The translations under genes and the position numbers were made by a program. This document shows, piece by piece, positions 24,588 through 33,027 of a stretch of DNA of 44,420 bases. Source of the stretch: Acidimicrobiaceae bacterium (lineage in GTDB: Bacteria; Actinomycetota; Acidimicrobiia; Acidimicrobiales; Palsa-688); assembly GCA_003166025.1 (NCBI GenBank), contig PMWT01000045.1, positions 1 through 44,420 of the forward strand, in the 5' to 3' direction. The notes under the pieces are model-generated. The model did not search any database. It was given only the letters and a program-made list of their open reading frames with translations, and was not told where the DNA came from. The first letter of the stretch is position 1, and every line of letters starts with the position of its first letter.

Positions 24588-25069
24588 CTGAACGGGCCCT
24601 TGGCAAACGCCAGGATCTTCACTGGGTTGACCGAGAACACGAGTACCTCGTGGCCGGCGGGATGGACGAAGTAGCCGTTGCGGACCTGGTACTGCCATTG
24701 CCCTTCCCACTTCGCGCGCCAAGCCTGCGCGAGGCGCTCGAGGACGATGTCGTCGGTCGCCCGGACAGCATCTCCCTCCACCACGATGTCAAGGCCCCCT
24801 TTCCGGTCGTTACGACCTGTCGTAAGCACGACGTGCGAATTGCCCCGTAGGTTCAAAGCCTTTTGCTCATCGGCGCCCGTACAAAAATGCAGGGCCCCGT
24901 CGGCCCAGACGGCGACGAGAGGGGTGACATGGGGCCGGCCGTCCACCCGCACCGTGGTCAGCCAGAAGAGCTCAGCCGTCTGAAGCGCCCGAGCGCTTTC
25001 TTCCCACTCGGTGGCAACGGCGCTCACGTCGCTATAACGCTCGTCAACCGTGGTGACCGGTACTTTCAT
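24545..25069 (-). CDS. Pyridoxamine-5'-phosphate-oxidase-like flavin-binding protein
   Basis: A 174-residue split-barrel protein of the PNPOx-like superfamily: LFWLTTVRVDGRPHVTPLVA, then GALHFCTGADEQKALNLRGN and VVLTTGR. In actinobacteria many such proteins bind FMN or F420 and reduce small molecules; the cofactor cannot be decided here. The ATG at 25069 has GAGAGG four bases upstream. It is divergent from an HxlR regulator, the usual arrangement for redox-responsive pairs, and overlaps the methyltransferase gene tail to tail by 43 bases. Confidence 0.8.
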   Translation of the reverse strand: MKVPVTTVDERYSDVSAVATEWEESARALQTAELFWLTTVRVDGRPHVTPLVAVWADGALHFCTGADEQKALNLRGNSHVVLTTGRNDRKGGLDIVVEGDAVRATDDIVLERLAQAWRAKWEGQWQYQVRNGYFVHPAGHEVLVFSVNPVKILAFAKGPFSQTRHRFAVTTTAV

Positions 25070-25089
25070 CGGGCCTCTCTTCCAGGAGT

Positions 25090-25148
25090 GGTTGCAGGTT
25101 GCAATCGCCTGGAGCAAACAGTAACGCGACCGGTGGTATTCTGCAACC
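25090..25148. promoter_or_regulatory. Repeats in the HxlR / flavoprotein divergent control region
   Basis: GGTTGCA occurs twice in tandem (25090-25103) and once inverted as TGCAACC (25142-25148). TATTCT at 25137-25142 is a possible -10 for the HxlR gene. The arrangement suits binding by the HxlR dimer to both promoters. Confidence 0.45.
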
Positions 25149-25174
25149 GGTTTTTCGGTTAAGGAGCCAGGTCC

Positions 25175-25645
25175 ATGCGCGAGCCCGCCCGTTCGGGCTG
25201 TCCCATCAATATGGCAGTCGAGACATTCGGCGACCGCTGGAGCTTGCTCGTGCTGCGCGACGTGATGTTCGGCAACCGGCGCCATTTCCGCGAGCTGCTC
25301 GCCGGCTCAGAGGAGGGCATCGCCTCGAACATCCTCGCCGACCGGCTCAAGCGACTGGTCGAGGGCGGCCTGCTCAAGCGGGCGGAAGCCCGCCCGGGCC
25401 AGCGCGGGACCTACAGCCTCACCGAAGCGGCGATCCAGCTGGTACCCGTGCTCGCTGAACTAGGTGCCTGGGGCGCCCGGCACCGGCCCACGACCCCCCG
25501 ACTACGGGAGCGCGCCGAGCTGCTCGCTCGGGGAGGTCCGGATCTGTGGGCGCAGTATATGGACGAGCTGCGCGAGCTCCACCTGGGCTCGGCCCCGGGC
25601 CCCGGTACTGGGCCATCGCTGACCCGGCAATCGGCCGCCGTGTGA
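25175..25645 (+). CDS. HxlR-family winged-helix regulator
   Basis: A 156-residue protein with the HxlR domain: SGCPINMAVETFGDRWSLLV, then RHFRELLAGSEEGIASNILA and RLVEGGLLKRAEARPGQRGT. The N-terminal Cys in the CPI motif is the redox-sensing residue in several relatives (QorR, HypR). The ATG at 25175 has AAGGAG upstream. It probably controls the divergent flavin-binding-protein gene through the GGTTGCA repeats. Confidence 0.9.
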   Translation: MREPARSGCPINMAVETFGDRWSLLVLRDVMFGNRRHFRELLAGSEEGIASNILADRLKRLVEGGLLKRAEARPGQRGTYSLTEAAIQLVPVLAELGAWGARHRPTTPRLRERAELLARGGPDLWAQYMDELRELHLGSAPGPGTGPSLTRQSAAV

Positions 25646-25745
25646 CGCTGGAGTGACGGTGGCCACCGATCTTTGATAGCGGGACCACTCGCCCCGGGCT
25701 ACCGGCCTCACTGAAGAGAGGGTCATCCGCAATGCACCAGCCACC

Positions 25746-26450
25746 GTGACACGCATTTACTGGGCCAACGCCAGCGGCAACACGATCGGGGAGGCGGGCC
25801 TTGACGGTACCGACGTCAACAACAACTTCGTCTACAGCGCCAACTCGCCCGTGGGCGTGGCGGTGTCACCCGGACCGGTCTCGGTCCCGGGCAGCGCAAC
25901 AAGCGTCGCGACCGCCGCTTCATGCCAGCCGGTCATCAAGCACGTGAGCAGCTTCAAGGCTGTCCGGGGCCCCAAGGTCACGATCACGGGGAAATGCTTC
26001 GGCACTGGAGGCGCCTACGCAAACAGCGACAGCAAGCACTTCCGGATCACCGACCTCGGCCCCCACGGGGCCCTGAAGGAGCTGGAGGAGGCGAGCAGTA
26101 TCCCTCAGACGTGGTGGAACGCGTGTGCCGGGCACACTGACGCCATCAACGGGTACACCCCAAACGTGGTCAGCTGCACCGTTTCCGCTTGGACCAACAC
26201 CTCGATCACTTTCAGTTCCTTTGGTCCCGCCTACGGCGAGGACGGTTGGACCGTAAGTCCCGGGGACAAGATAATGGTCCAGGTATGGAACGCCAACACG
26301 CTGGCCGGCCCGTCGATGTTCCTCCTCACAGCGGTGGGTGGCACTGACGCTGGTGCTGCCGGCCACCGCCTGCTGCCTTCACCACTGGGCGAAGGGCAAT
26401 GCGTGCTCATGGTGCGACCGCGGGCCCGGTCCCGATATCGACCGAGGTGA
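25746..26450 (+). CDS. Hypothetical protein with a propeller-repeat N-terminus, possibly truncated
   Basis: A 234-codon frame. It opens directly with one YWTD/NHL-like propeller repeat (IYWANASGNTIGEAGLDGTD), without a signal peptide, and continues after residue 60 with a beta-rich, Cys-containing domain (VTITGKCFGTGGAY, NACAGH, NVVSCTVSAW) resembling IPT/TIG-type modules of exported proteins. Starting in mid-propeller suggests a missing 5' part. The last residues are Arg-rich and overlap the MFS gene by 44 bases, so the 3' end may also be altered. A five-codon ATG frame ends on the GTG start as GTGA. Likely the remnant of a larger exported protein. Confidence 0.5.
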   Translation: MTRIYWANASGNTIGEAGLDGTDVNNNFVYSANSPVGVAVSPGPVSVPGSATSVATAASCQPVIKHVSSFKAVRGPKVTITGKCFGTGGAYANSDSKHFRITDLGPHGALKELEEASSIPQTWWNACAGHTDAINGYTPNVVSCTVSAWTNTSITFSSFGPAYGEDGWTVSPGDKIMVQVWNANTLAGPSMFLLTAVGGTDAGAAGHRLLPSPLGEGQCVLMVRPRARSRYRPR

Positions 26451-27696
26451 CCGAGGTGACCGGCGGGCTCGGTTTCCTCGCCTTGAGCCGGCTGATGGCC
26501 ACCGCCCCGATCCCGGTGGCCACCAGGCACGAGATGCCACCGACCCCCAGGCCCACTCGGGCGCCGGCGGCGGCGATAACCCACCCGATGGCAGGTCCGC
26601 CGATAGGCGTCGAGCCCATGAAGGCCACCGCCCACAACGCCATGACCCGGCCCCGCATAGACGGGGCCGCCGTCATCTGAAGGGTGGAGTTGCCGGTGGC
26701 CAGGAACGATACGCTGCCCCAACCGACCAGCGCCATGGCCAGGTACTCGACCCCGAGCACCGGGGTTACCGCGGCGAACAGGATGGCCACACCGAACATG
26801 GCCGCTCCGACAGTGCACGGGCGTAACCCTGTCTTGCCCCGGGTGGCCGTGAAGAGCCCGCCCATAACGGCACCGATGCCCATGGCCGCCGTGAGGAAGC
26901 CGTAAGTCTCGGCATTGCCGTGGAACGTCTCTTTGGCCAAAACGGGCAGGCTGACCTGGAACTCATAAGCCAGCGTGCCAACGAGGGCCATCATCAGCAG
27001 GGGTACCCCTAGGCCGGGCTCGTGTGCGACATAGCTGAGCCCCTCGCGCAACTGGCCCTTGGCGCGACTGGCTGGTGGGCTGGGCTTGAGAGCCCCCTTG
27101 TTCATGGAAACCAGGGAGTACACCACGGTGACGAAGCTCACTGCGTTTAGGAGGAAACAGGCGCCGACCCCGGCGGTAGCGATGATGACCCCAGCCACCG
27201 CGGGGCCGACAGCCCGGGCGGCATTGACCATCGTCGAGTTCAGGCTGACGGCGTTACGTACGTTGTCGCGCCCCACCATTTCCAGCACGAACGACTGGCG
27301 AGCCGGGTTCTCAAAGGTGTTGTTGAGGCCGAGGGCGGCGGCCAGTACGCACACCTCCCAAAATCTGACGACGTGGGTGATGGCGAGGATGCCGAGTACG
27401 AGAGCCTGTAAGCCCATAAAGGTCTGAAGGACGACCATGAGACGGCGTTTGTCGGTCCGGTCGGCGATCACACCGGCATAGGGGCCGAGCAGGAGGACGG
27501 GCAGGGTCTGGATGGCGACCACTGCGCCGAGAGCGGTGCTGGAACGAGTGAGGGTGTACACGAGCCAGGACTGCGCCACCGTCTGCATCCAGGTGCCGAC
27601 CAGAGATATCGACTGCCCGTAAACAAAGAGCCGGAAGTTGGGGACCTCTAATGCGGAGAAAGTACGGTGGAGCTGAGCGACGAACCGACTTATCAC
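26407..27696 (-). CDS. MFS exporter, DHA3/EntS-like
   Basis: A 429-residue transporter with 12 predicted helices of the MFS_3/EntS type, which exports siderophores, macrolides or tetracyclines. It opens FRLFVYGQSISLVGTWMQTV and has motif A as GVIADRTDKRRLM and NPARQSFVLEMV. The GTG at 27696 overlaps the marR stop as GTGA, so the two are translationally coupled. Control by that MarR protein is expected. The tail overlaps a convergent gene by 44 bases. Substrate unknown. Confidence 0.9.
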   Translation of the reverse strand: MISRFVAQLHRTFSALEVPNFRLFVYGQSISLVGTWMQTVAQSWLVYTLTRSSTALGAVVAIQTLPVLLLGPYAGVIADRTDKRRLMVVLQTFMGLQALVLGILAITHVVRFWEVCVLAAALGLNNTFENPARQSFVLEMVGRDNVRNAVSLNSTMVNAARAVGPAVAGVIIATAGVGACFLLNAVSFVTVVYSLVSMNKGALKPSPPASRAKGQLREGLSYVAHEPGLGVPLLMMALVGTLAYEFQVSLPVLAKETFHGNAETYGFLTAAMGIGAVMGGLFTATRGKTGLRPCTVGAAMFGVAILFAAVTPVLGVEYLAMALVGWGSVSFLATGNSTLQMTAAPSMRGRVMALWAVAFMGSTPIGGPAIGWVIAAAGARVGLGVGGISCLVATGIGAVAISRLKARKPSPPVTSVTSVDIGTGPAVAP

Positions 27697-28208
27697 TTGC
27701 TCACCTGGCCCCCGTCTCGGGCGTCCGAGCCCGGGCCGGGGTTGCGCAGGCGTTCAGCCAGTTTTTCCAGGACCGGGGTGGCGGCGGCGATGGCCCGGCG
27801 CTCGGGCTCGTCGAGCTCCCCCAGCAGCTGGGACAGAGCGTCCTCACGTTCGGACCGGACGCGGGCGAGCAGAGCGCGTGCCTTCTTGGTGGCGGCGACA
27901 AGGCAAACGCGTTTGTCGTCCTGGCCCATCTCACGGCTGAGCAAGCCGGCCTCCTCCAGCTTGGGGACCATGCGCGACAGCATCGTCGGGTTCACCCCGC
28001 AAAAGGAGGCGAAATCGGACATCCTCGCTGGGCCCCGCCTCTCGGCCACCACGAGCAGGTCGACTTCGGTAGCGGTCAGAGCCCCGGCCGCGGCCGTCGG
28101 CCGGAGCCACCTGGCCATCCGGGCCACGGCAATGCGCAGCCGCGCCGAGGACAGCTCGGTAGCGACCGCTTCGCTACCGCCCGAAGGTACCGCCTCCAAC
28201 AATGACAT
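27693..28208 (-). CDS. MarR-family repressor
   Basis: A 171-residue winged-helix protein. The MarR domain spans about residues 45-140: LTATEVDLLVVAERRG, then SDFASFCGVNPTMLSRMVPK and the wing DDKRVCLVAATKK. The ATG at 28208 has GGGAGGG four bases upstream. A perfect 16-bp palindrome lies 19 bases upstream. It is co-transcribed with the MFS exporter, so autorepression relieved by an exporter substrate is likely. Confidence 0.92.
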   Translation of the reverse strand: MSLLEAVPSGGSEAVATELSSARLRIAVARMARWLRPTAAAGALTATEVDLLVVAERRGPARMSDFASFCGVNPTMLSRMVPKLEEAGLLSREMGQDDKRVCLVAATKKARALLARVRSEREDALSQLLGELDEPERRAIAAATPVLEKLAERLRNPGPGSDARDGGQVSK

Positions 28209-28226
28209 CGGGCCCTCCCAAGTACT

Positions 28227-28242
28227 TGCTTGCTAGCAAGCA
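28227..28242 (-). promoter_or_regulatory. MarR operator
   Basis: TGCTTGCTAGCAAGCA is a perfect 16-bp palindrome of the TTGC-spacer-GCAA class used by MarR proteins. On the minus strand it directly follows TAAAAT, a probable -10, so it covers the transcription start of the marR-MFS operon. Confidence 0.75.
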
Positions 28243-28380
28243 TTTTACTCTCTGCGACGTACTACCGGCGCCGAAGGGCGGGGCTCCGTGAACCGGTGGT
28301 TTGGTCGGCGGTCCGGGCTGCCGATAAGAAGGGAGCAGAGACGCCCATAGGGCGCGGCGCCGAGATCGTGGAAGGACAGG

Positions 28381-29583
28381 ATGAGCCAGTTCATGGTGGG
28401 CCGCCAACCCATCTTCGACGCCAAACTGGACGTGCGCGGCTATGAGCTCCTGTTCCGTGACCCGTCGTTCCCGGTCCTGAACGGCGACGCCATGACCGCC
28501 GACGTGCTGGTGCACGCCGGCCTCGACGTCGGGTTGCGCAGCCTCGTCGGCGACAAGCTGGCCTTCGTCAACGCCACCCGGGCGTTCCTGGTCGGTGAGC
28601 AAGAGTTCCCCTTCCCACCCGGACAGACCGTGATCGAAGTGCTCGAAGACGTGCGACGGGAACCCGAAGTGGTCGCCGGGTGCCGCCGCTTGGTTGACAG
28701 CGGCTACCGGTTGGCGCTGGACGACTACGTCTGGGAGCAGGACGACCCGTTGCTGGCCCTGGTCTCGATCGTCAAGCTCGACGTCCTGGCGCTCACACCG
28801 GCCCAATTGGAGTACGCGGTCAGCCAGCGCTGCGGCTTAGACCTACAACTCGTGGCCGAGAAGGTCGAGACCCGCCAGCAACTCGACGACTGCCAGGAAA
28901 TGGGCTTCGACCTCTACCAGGGGTACCTCCTGAGCCGGCCCGAGGTCGTCGAAGGCCAGACCCTCTCCCCCAGCCGGGTCACATGCCTAAAGGTGATCGA
29001 GAAGCTGTGCGACCCCGATACCTCGGCCCGGGAGGTGGAAAGGACCGTCCAGACCGACGCCGCCCTCAGCTATCGGTTCCTACGCGTGGCCGGGACCGGC
29101 GCCTCCCAGGGGCTCTTCCGGCGCTTGAAGTCGGTGCGCGACGCCATAGTGCTGCTCGGCCAGCGCCGGCTACGGGCCTGGCTGACCCTCATGCTGCTCG
29201 ACGGCGCCGAACCGGGCTCGGACGAGATGCTCCACATAGCCATGACCCGGGCCCGAATGACCGAGCTCATGGCCCGGGAGCTGGAGCCCGACCTGACCGA
29301 CGCCGCCTACACCGTAGGCCTGGTCTCGGCTCTCGGCCTGCTCCTCCATGTCTCGATCACCCAGATCGTGGAGAGCCTGTCGCTCAGTCGCGAGCTGGAG
29401 AGCGCTGTGCTCGAGCACTCCGGTGTGCTCGGCGGGATCATGGCGGACGTGCTGGCCTGGGAGGTCGGGGGGGAGAACTTCCAGCTGCGTTCGGGGGCCC
29501 CACCGGAAGAGGTCGAACGGTGCTACCTGCACGCGCTGGCCTGGGCCAACGAGGTCTGCGGGGTCCTCGCGCTCACCGGTTGA
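28381..29583 (+). CDS. EAL-HDOD signalling protein
   Basis: A 400-residue two-domain protein. The N-terminal EAL-like domain (about 1-200) has YELLFR in place of EAL, LALDDYVW, VKLDV, VAEKVET and the terminal LYQGYLLSRP. The C-terminal HDOD domain (about 200-400) has YRFLRVAGTG, RDAIVLLGQRRLRAWL and a long helix set. This is the YuxH/CdgJ architecture, generally read as a c-di-GMP-related signalling output. ExL and several acidic residues remain, so binding is possible but phosphodiesterase activity doubtful. The ATG at 28381 has GGACAGG upstream. It is unlinked to its neighbours. Confidence 0.88.
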   Translation: MSQFMVGRQPIFDAKLDVRGYELLFRDPSFPVLNGDAMTADVLVHAGLDVGLRSLVGDKLAFVNATRAFLVGEQEFPFPPGQTVIEVLEDVRREPEVVAGCRRLVDSGYRLALDDYVWEQDDPLLALVSIVKLDVLALTPAQLEYAVSQRCGLDLQLVAEKVETRQQLDDCQEMGFDLYQGYLLSRPEVVEGQTLSPSRVTCLKVIEKLCDPDTSAREVERTVQTDAALSYRFLRVAGTGASQGLFRRLKSVRDAIVLLGQRRLRAWLTLMLLDGAEPGSDEMLHIAMTRARMTELMARELEPDLTDAAYTVGLVSALGLLLHVSITQIVESLSLSRELESAVLEHSGVLGGIMADVLAWEVGGENFQLRSGAPPEEVERCYLHALAWANEVCGVLALTG

Positions 29584-29614
29584 GCCCGAGACCAGAGGCG
29601 GCGCCCCTCAGTGT

Positions 29615-31006
29615 TCAGCGCAGGTAAGCGAGGTGCGCGCCGTGACGCTCGCGGTACTCAGTCAGCAGGTCTCGGGCCACGCTGATACCCGGTACGAGGG
29701 GGTGAAGCGACAAGGCCAGTTCGGCCAGGCCGGCGTCGCCGGTGACGGCCGCCTCCACCAGGGTGCGTTCGTACTCCTTCACCTCTATGACCAGACCGCG
29801 AGCCGAACGTGGCAGCTCACCGGCCGCCAGCGGGTGCAGGCCGCCCCCGTCCACCAGCGCCGGGACCTCGACCACATCGTCTCCATCGAGGAAGGGCACG
29901 GCTGAACCGTTGCGGGTGTTGACGATCACCTCGGCTGGTCGCCGGGAGGTGAGGCCGCCGATAACCCGGAGCGCCACTCCCTCATAACCCCCCATAGTGG
30001 TCTCGTCTATCGCCGCCGGGCCCTCGGCGAGGCGATGGGAGCGGGCCAGGGCCTGGTGGTTGTCGCCCTCGGTGTCGGTGCGCATATAGGTGTCACGGCG
30101 TACCCCCATCAGCAGTGAGTACGTCGACCAGGCGTCCTCTACGTCGCCCTTTTCGAAGGACCGGCCGATCCCGCCCAAGAGTTCCTCGTTCAAGCGCAGG
30201 ACGTCTTGGCCCCGGCTGGAGCCGGCGCGGGCCACGCCTTCCACATAGCGGTGGGGGTCGTAGTAGTAAAAGACGTACTCCGTCGGTATGGCGCCGACCC
30301 GGCGGACCATGGCTGGATCGAAGGCGGCGAAGCGGTGGTCGAACTGCTGGAGCTCCTCGTAGCGCTCGATTAGGTCGCCGATCCTTTCTTCTCCGTCCAC
30401 ACTGAACGAGGTGATCCAGCCCAGGTGGTTGAGCCCGGAGTATTGGAACGAAACGGCCTCGTGCTTGGCCCCGAGGAAGTCGCCCAGCCGCTCCAGGGCC
30501 CCGCTCGGGGTATCGCACACCCCGACTGCGCGCACCGCCCCGTGAAGCGAGAGCGCCTGGGTGATTATCCCCGCCGGGTTGGTGAAGTTGATGAGCACGG
30601 CGTCCGGCGAGCACTGGGCCAGGCTGTCGCAATAGGAAAGGACGACCGGGATGGTCCTCAAGGCCATAGCGGCACCGCCCGGCCCGGTTGTCTCCTGGCC
30701 GACCAGTCCCCGGCGCAACGCCACATCCTCGTCGATGACCCGGCCCTGGTCGCCTCCCACCCTGATGGCTGAAAAGACGAACGAGGCGTCCGTAAAGGCT
30801 TCTTCCGGGTCGGGCGTAACCCTCACCACTCCCGGGTGGCCCAGGGCGGCCGCGACCTCGACGGCGAGCCGGGCGGTGGTCTGGCGCCGCACGGGGTCGG
30901 GCTCGAACAGGCTTATCTCGTCGAAGAGATTGGCGCCTCCGGTCAGCACGGCGCGCACGAAGGCCGGCATGCGCACCCCTCCGCCACCCAGTATGGCCAG
31001 CTTCAT
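29615..31006 (-). CDS. GH4 glycosidase (NAD/Mn-dependent, 6-phospho-beta-glucosidase type)
   Basis: A 463-residue family-4 glycoside hydrolase. It begins with the NAD-binding MKLAILGGGGVRMP; later come VGQETTGPGG, NFTNPAGIITQAL, GVCDTPSG with Cys164 and GLNHLGW with His194, the Mn ligands, plus YYYDPHRY. GH4 enzymes cleave by a redox-elimination route using NAD and Mn, and this subgroup usually prefers 6-phosphorylated sugars. No PTS is encoded nearby, so phosphate may come from the ROK or PfkB kinase of the same operon. The ATG at 31006 has AAAGGAGAG upstream. Last gene of the transporter operon, after a short 15-bp tandem repeat. Confidence 0.9.
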   Translation of the reverse strand: MKLAILGGGGVRMPAFVRAVLTGGANLFDEISLFEPDPVRRQTTARLAVEVAAALGHPGVVRVTPDPEEAFTDASFVFSAIRVGGDQGRVIDEDVALRRGLVGQETTGPGGAAMALRTIPVVLSYCDSLAQCSPDAVLINFTNPAGIITQALSLHGAVRAVGVCDTPSGALERLGDFLGAKHEAVSFQYSGLNHLGWITSFSVDGEERIGDLIERYEELQQFDHRFAAFDPAMVRRVGAIPTEYVFYYYDPHRYVEGVARAGSSRGQDVLRLNEELLGGIGRSFEKGDVEDAWSTYSLLMGVRRDTYMRTDTEGDNHQALARSHRLAEGPAAIDETTMGGYEGVALRVIGGLTSRRPAEVIVNTRNGSAVPFLDGDDVVEVPALVDGGGLHPLAAGELPRSARGLVIEVKEYERTLVEAAVTGDAGLAELALSLHPLVPGISVARDLLTEYRERHGAHLAYLR

Positions 31007-31038
31007 TTCGACTCTCCTTTGTTCAAGTTGCTCGCACT

Positions 31039-31083
31039 CGGTTGCTCAAATTTCGGTTGCTCAAATTTCGGTTGCTCAAACAA
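31039..31083. repeat. Three tandem 15-bp repeats at the 3' end of the PfkB kinase gene
   Basis: CGGTTGCTCAAATTT occurs at 31039-31053 and 31054-31068, and a third copy with a changed end at 31069-31083. A weaker copy seems to precede them near 31024. The third unit contains the kinase stop codon (31076-31078), so the array begins in the coding end and fills the gap to the GH4 gene. It may be a slippage product or a regulator site within the operon. Confidence 0.8.
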
Positions 31084-31987
31084 CGGGCATCTCGCCCACC
31101 CCTCCCAGCCGGGCCACCGCCTGTGAGCCGGCCCGGTTACCGGCCTCGACCGCCTCCAGGAGGCCGGCGCCGCGCACGAGGGACCCGATCATGGCCCCGG
31201 CGAAGGCGTCACCGGCCCCGGTGCGGTCCAGTACAACGACGTCCTCGAGGCCGGTACTGACCTCGGTCGGCTTGCCGTCCTCGACGGCGATCGCCCCGGC
31301 GGAGCCTCGCTTCACGACCACACGGGGGCACCAGGTACCGGCCAATGCGACAGCCTCGTCGAGATCGTCCAGCCGGGTGAGGCGCAATAGCTCCTCCTCG
31401 TTCGGGAGGAACAGGTCGGCCATACGGGCGCACTCGACGATCTCGTCGGGATAGCGCTCGATGGACCCGAAGTTGAGATCTATGGCCACCTGGGACCCCA
31501 GGGCGTGGGCCTCGTGCAAGAAGAGGGCCACGCGGTCGTTGGCGTGGAGGTAGCACCACGCCGGTCGGGCCCGGCGCAGGATCCCCAGCCAGCGCTCGAC
31601 CTCGGGGAGCACGTCTGGCGGCCTGGGCGGCATATGGCTGACAAAAGCGCGGTCCCCGTTGAAGTTGAGGACCACCGTTATCCCGGCCACCGGTCCGGCC
31701 ACCCGCTGCGAGTGGGAAAGGTCGACCCCGGCCCGGCGCGATTGCTCCACCACCAGCCTTGAGCCCAGGTCGTCACCCAGTACGGTGGCCAACCCGGCCG
31801 AGGCGCCGGCCCGGCTGGCTTCGACGGCGATGGTTATGGCCCCGCCACACGAAAAGGCGAAGGGGTCGACGTAGATCTCCTCGCCAGGTAGGGGGAGCTC
31901 GTCGAGGTGCCCGAAAACGATCTCCAAGAAGACGGAGCCGAACGAGATCACCTCGGTGCGGGGCTCTGTCAACTCCTGCTCTGTCAA
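31076..31987 (-). CDS. PfkB-family sugar kinase
   Basis: A 303-residue ribokinase-fold enzyme: FSCGGAITIAVEASRAGAS near the N-terminus for sugar binding and the catalytic signature DRTGAGDAFAGAM near residue 255. Substrate unknown; a sugar released from the imported oligosaccharide, or a deaminated derivative of it, is likely from context. I chose the TTG at 31987, which overlaps the ATPase stop as TTGA; a second TTG five codons later is in frame. Family members of this size phosphorylate ribose, 2-keto-3-deoxygluconate, tagatose-6-phosphate or fructose. Confidence 0.85.
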   Translation of the reverse strand: MTEQELTEPRTEVISFGSVFLEIVFGHLDELPLPGEEIYVDPFAFSCGGAITIAVEASRAGASAGLATVLGDDLGSRLVVEQSRRAGVDLSHSQRVAGPVAGITVVLNFNGDRAFVSHMPPRPPDVLPEVERWLGILRRARPAWCYLHANDRVALFLHEAHALGSQVAIDLNFGSIERYPDEIVECARMADLFLPNEEELLRLTRLDDLDEAVALAGTWCPRVVVKRGSAGAIAVEDGKPTEVSTGLEDVVVLDRTGAGDAFAGAMIGSLVRGAGLLEAVEAGNRAGSQAVARLGGVGEMPVV

Positions 31988-33027
31988 CGACCGGCCCCGG
32001 AAATTTCGGGGACCGGGCCGGGGACGGTGACGTGGCAGGCTGCCTCGTGCCCCGGGGCGGCTGGGCGCAGCCGGGGCGTCACCTTCTCGCACACGTCGGT
32101 AGCCAGAGGGCAACGCCAGCGGAAGCGGCAGCCCTCCCCGGGATCGATCACCCGTGGTGGTTCGCCCACGTCGGCAGAGGTGACCGCCATCTCGGCCCGG
32201 GGGTCGGGCACGGCCGAGAGCAGCAGGCGGGTGTAGGGGTGGACCGGGTTGTGCAGCACGTCGTCCGTGGGGCCTTGTTCGACCAGGTGCCCCGCGTACA
32301 TGACCAGGACCCGGTCCGAGACGTAACGGGCGGAGGCGATGTCGTGGGTTATGTACAGGATCGAGACCTTCTCTTCCTCCCGCAGGCGGGCCATTACGTT
32401 GAGTAGCCCGATGCGTATCGAAACGTCGAGCATCGATACCGGCTCGTCCGCCAATATCAGCTTGGGCCGGTAGGAAAGGGCCTGGGCGAAACCGACCCTC
32501 TGGCGCTGCCCGCCCGAGAGCTCGTAAGGGTACTTGGTCATGATGGCGGCAGGAGGGACGAGCCCCACCACCTCGAGCACTCGTTCCGCCTCCGCTTCCC
32601 GCCTGCGTCTGTCGAGGTCGGGCCGGTGCAGCTTGAGGCCGCGGAGCAGGGCGTAACCGATGGTATGGGCCGGATTAAGGGAGCTGAACGGGTCCTGGAA
32701 CACCATGGGGACCTCGCCCCGGTAGACCAGGAGCTGGCGGCGGCGGCGCAACGACGAGACGGGCCGGCCCCGAAAGAGGATCTCGCCCGCGGTGGGCCGG
32801 TAGACCATGGCCAAGAGGCGGGCCACCGTCGACTTCCCCGAGCCGGACTCGCCCACCAGGGCCACGATCTCACGCTCGGCGATGCCCATGTCCAGGTCGT
32901 CCACGGCATGCAACGTGTGCCCGCGTAGGCCGCCGATGCGGAAATGGCGGCTGAGGCCCCTGGCCTCCAGCACGAGGTCCGTCGTCGTCACCTCAAGCCC
33001 GTAGGTCGCCTCAGTCACGGGCAGCAC
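31984..33027 (-). CDS. ABC transporter ATPase, DppF/OppF type
   Basis: A 347-residue ATPase with Walker A GESGSGKST, signature LSGGQRQR and Walker B LILADEPVSMLD, and the C-terminal oligopeptide-type segment GCRFRWRCPLATDVC, whose Cys residues may hold an iron-sulfur cluster or zinc. It overlaps the DppD-type gene by 17 bases if the GTG at 33027 is used (a GTG at 33018 gives 8). It powers import through the DppB/DppC-type permeases encoded upstream. Confidence 0.92.
   Translation of the reverse strand: MLPVTEATYGLEVTTTDLVLEARGLSRHFRIGGLRGHTLHAVDDLDMGIAEREIVALVGESGSGKSTVARLLAMVYRPTAGEILFRGRPVSSLRRRRQLLVYRGEVPMVFQDPFSSLNPAHTIGYALLRGLKLHRPDLDRRRREAEAERVLEVVGLVPPAAIMTKYPYELSGGQRQRVGFAQALSYRPKLILADEPVSMLDVSIRIGLLNVMARLREEEKVSILYITHDIASARYVSDRVLVMYAGHLVEQGPTDDVLHNPVHPYTRLLLSAVPDPRAEMAVTSADVGEPPRVIDPGEGCRFRWRCPLATDVCEKVTPRLRPAAPGHEAACHVTVPGPVPEISGAGR

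Noticed and set aside
31021-31083. Short repeats considered as a CRISPR array
   Set aside because: Units are 15 bp and directly adjacent with no unique spacers; no cas genes in the window.
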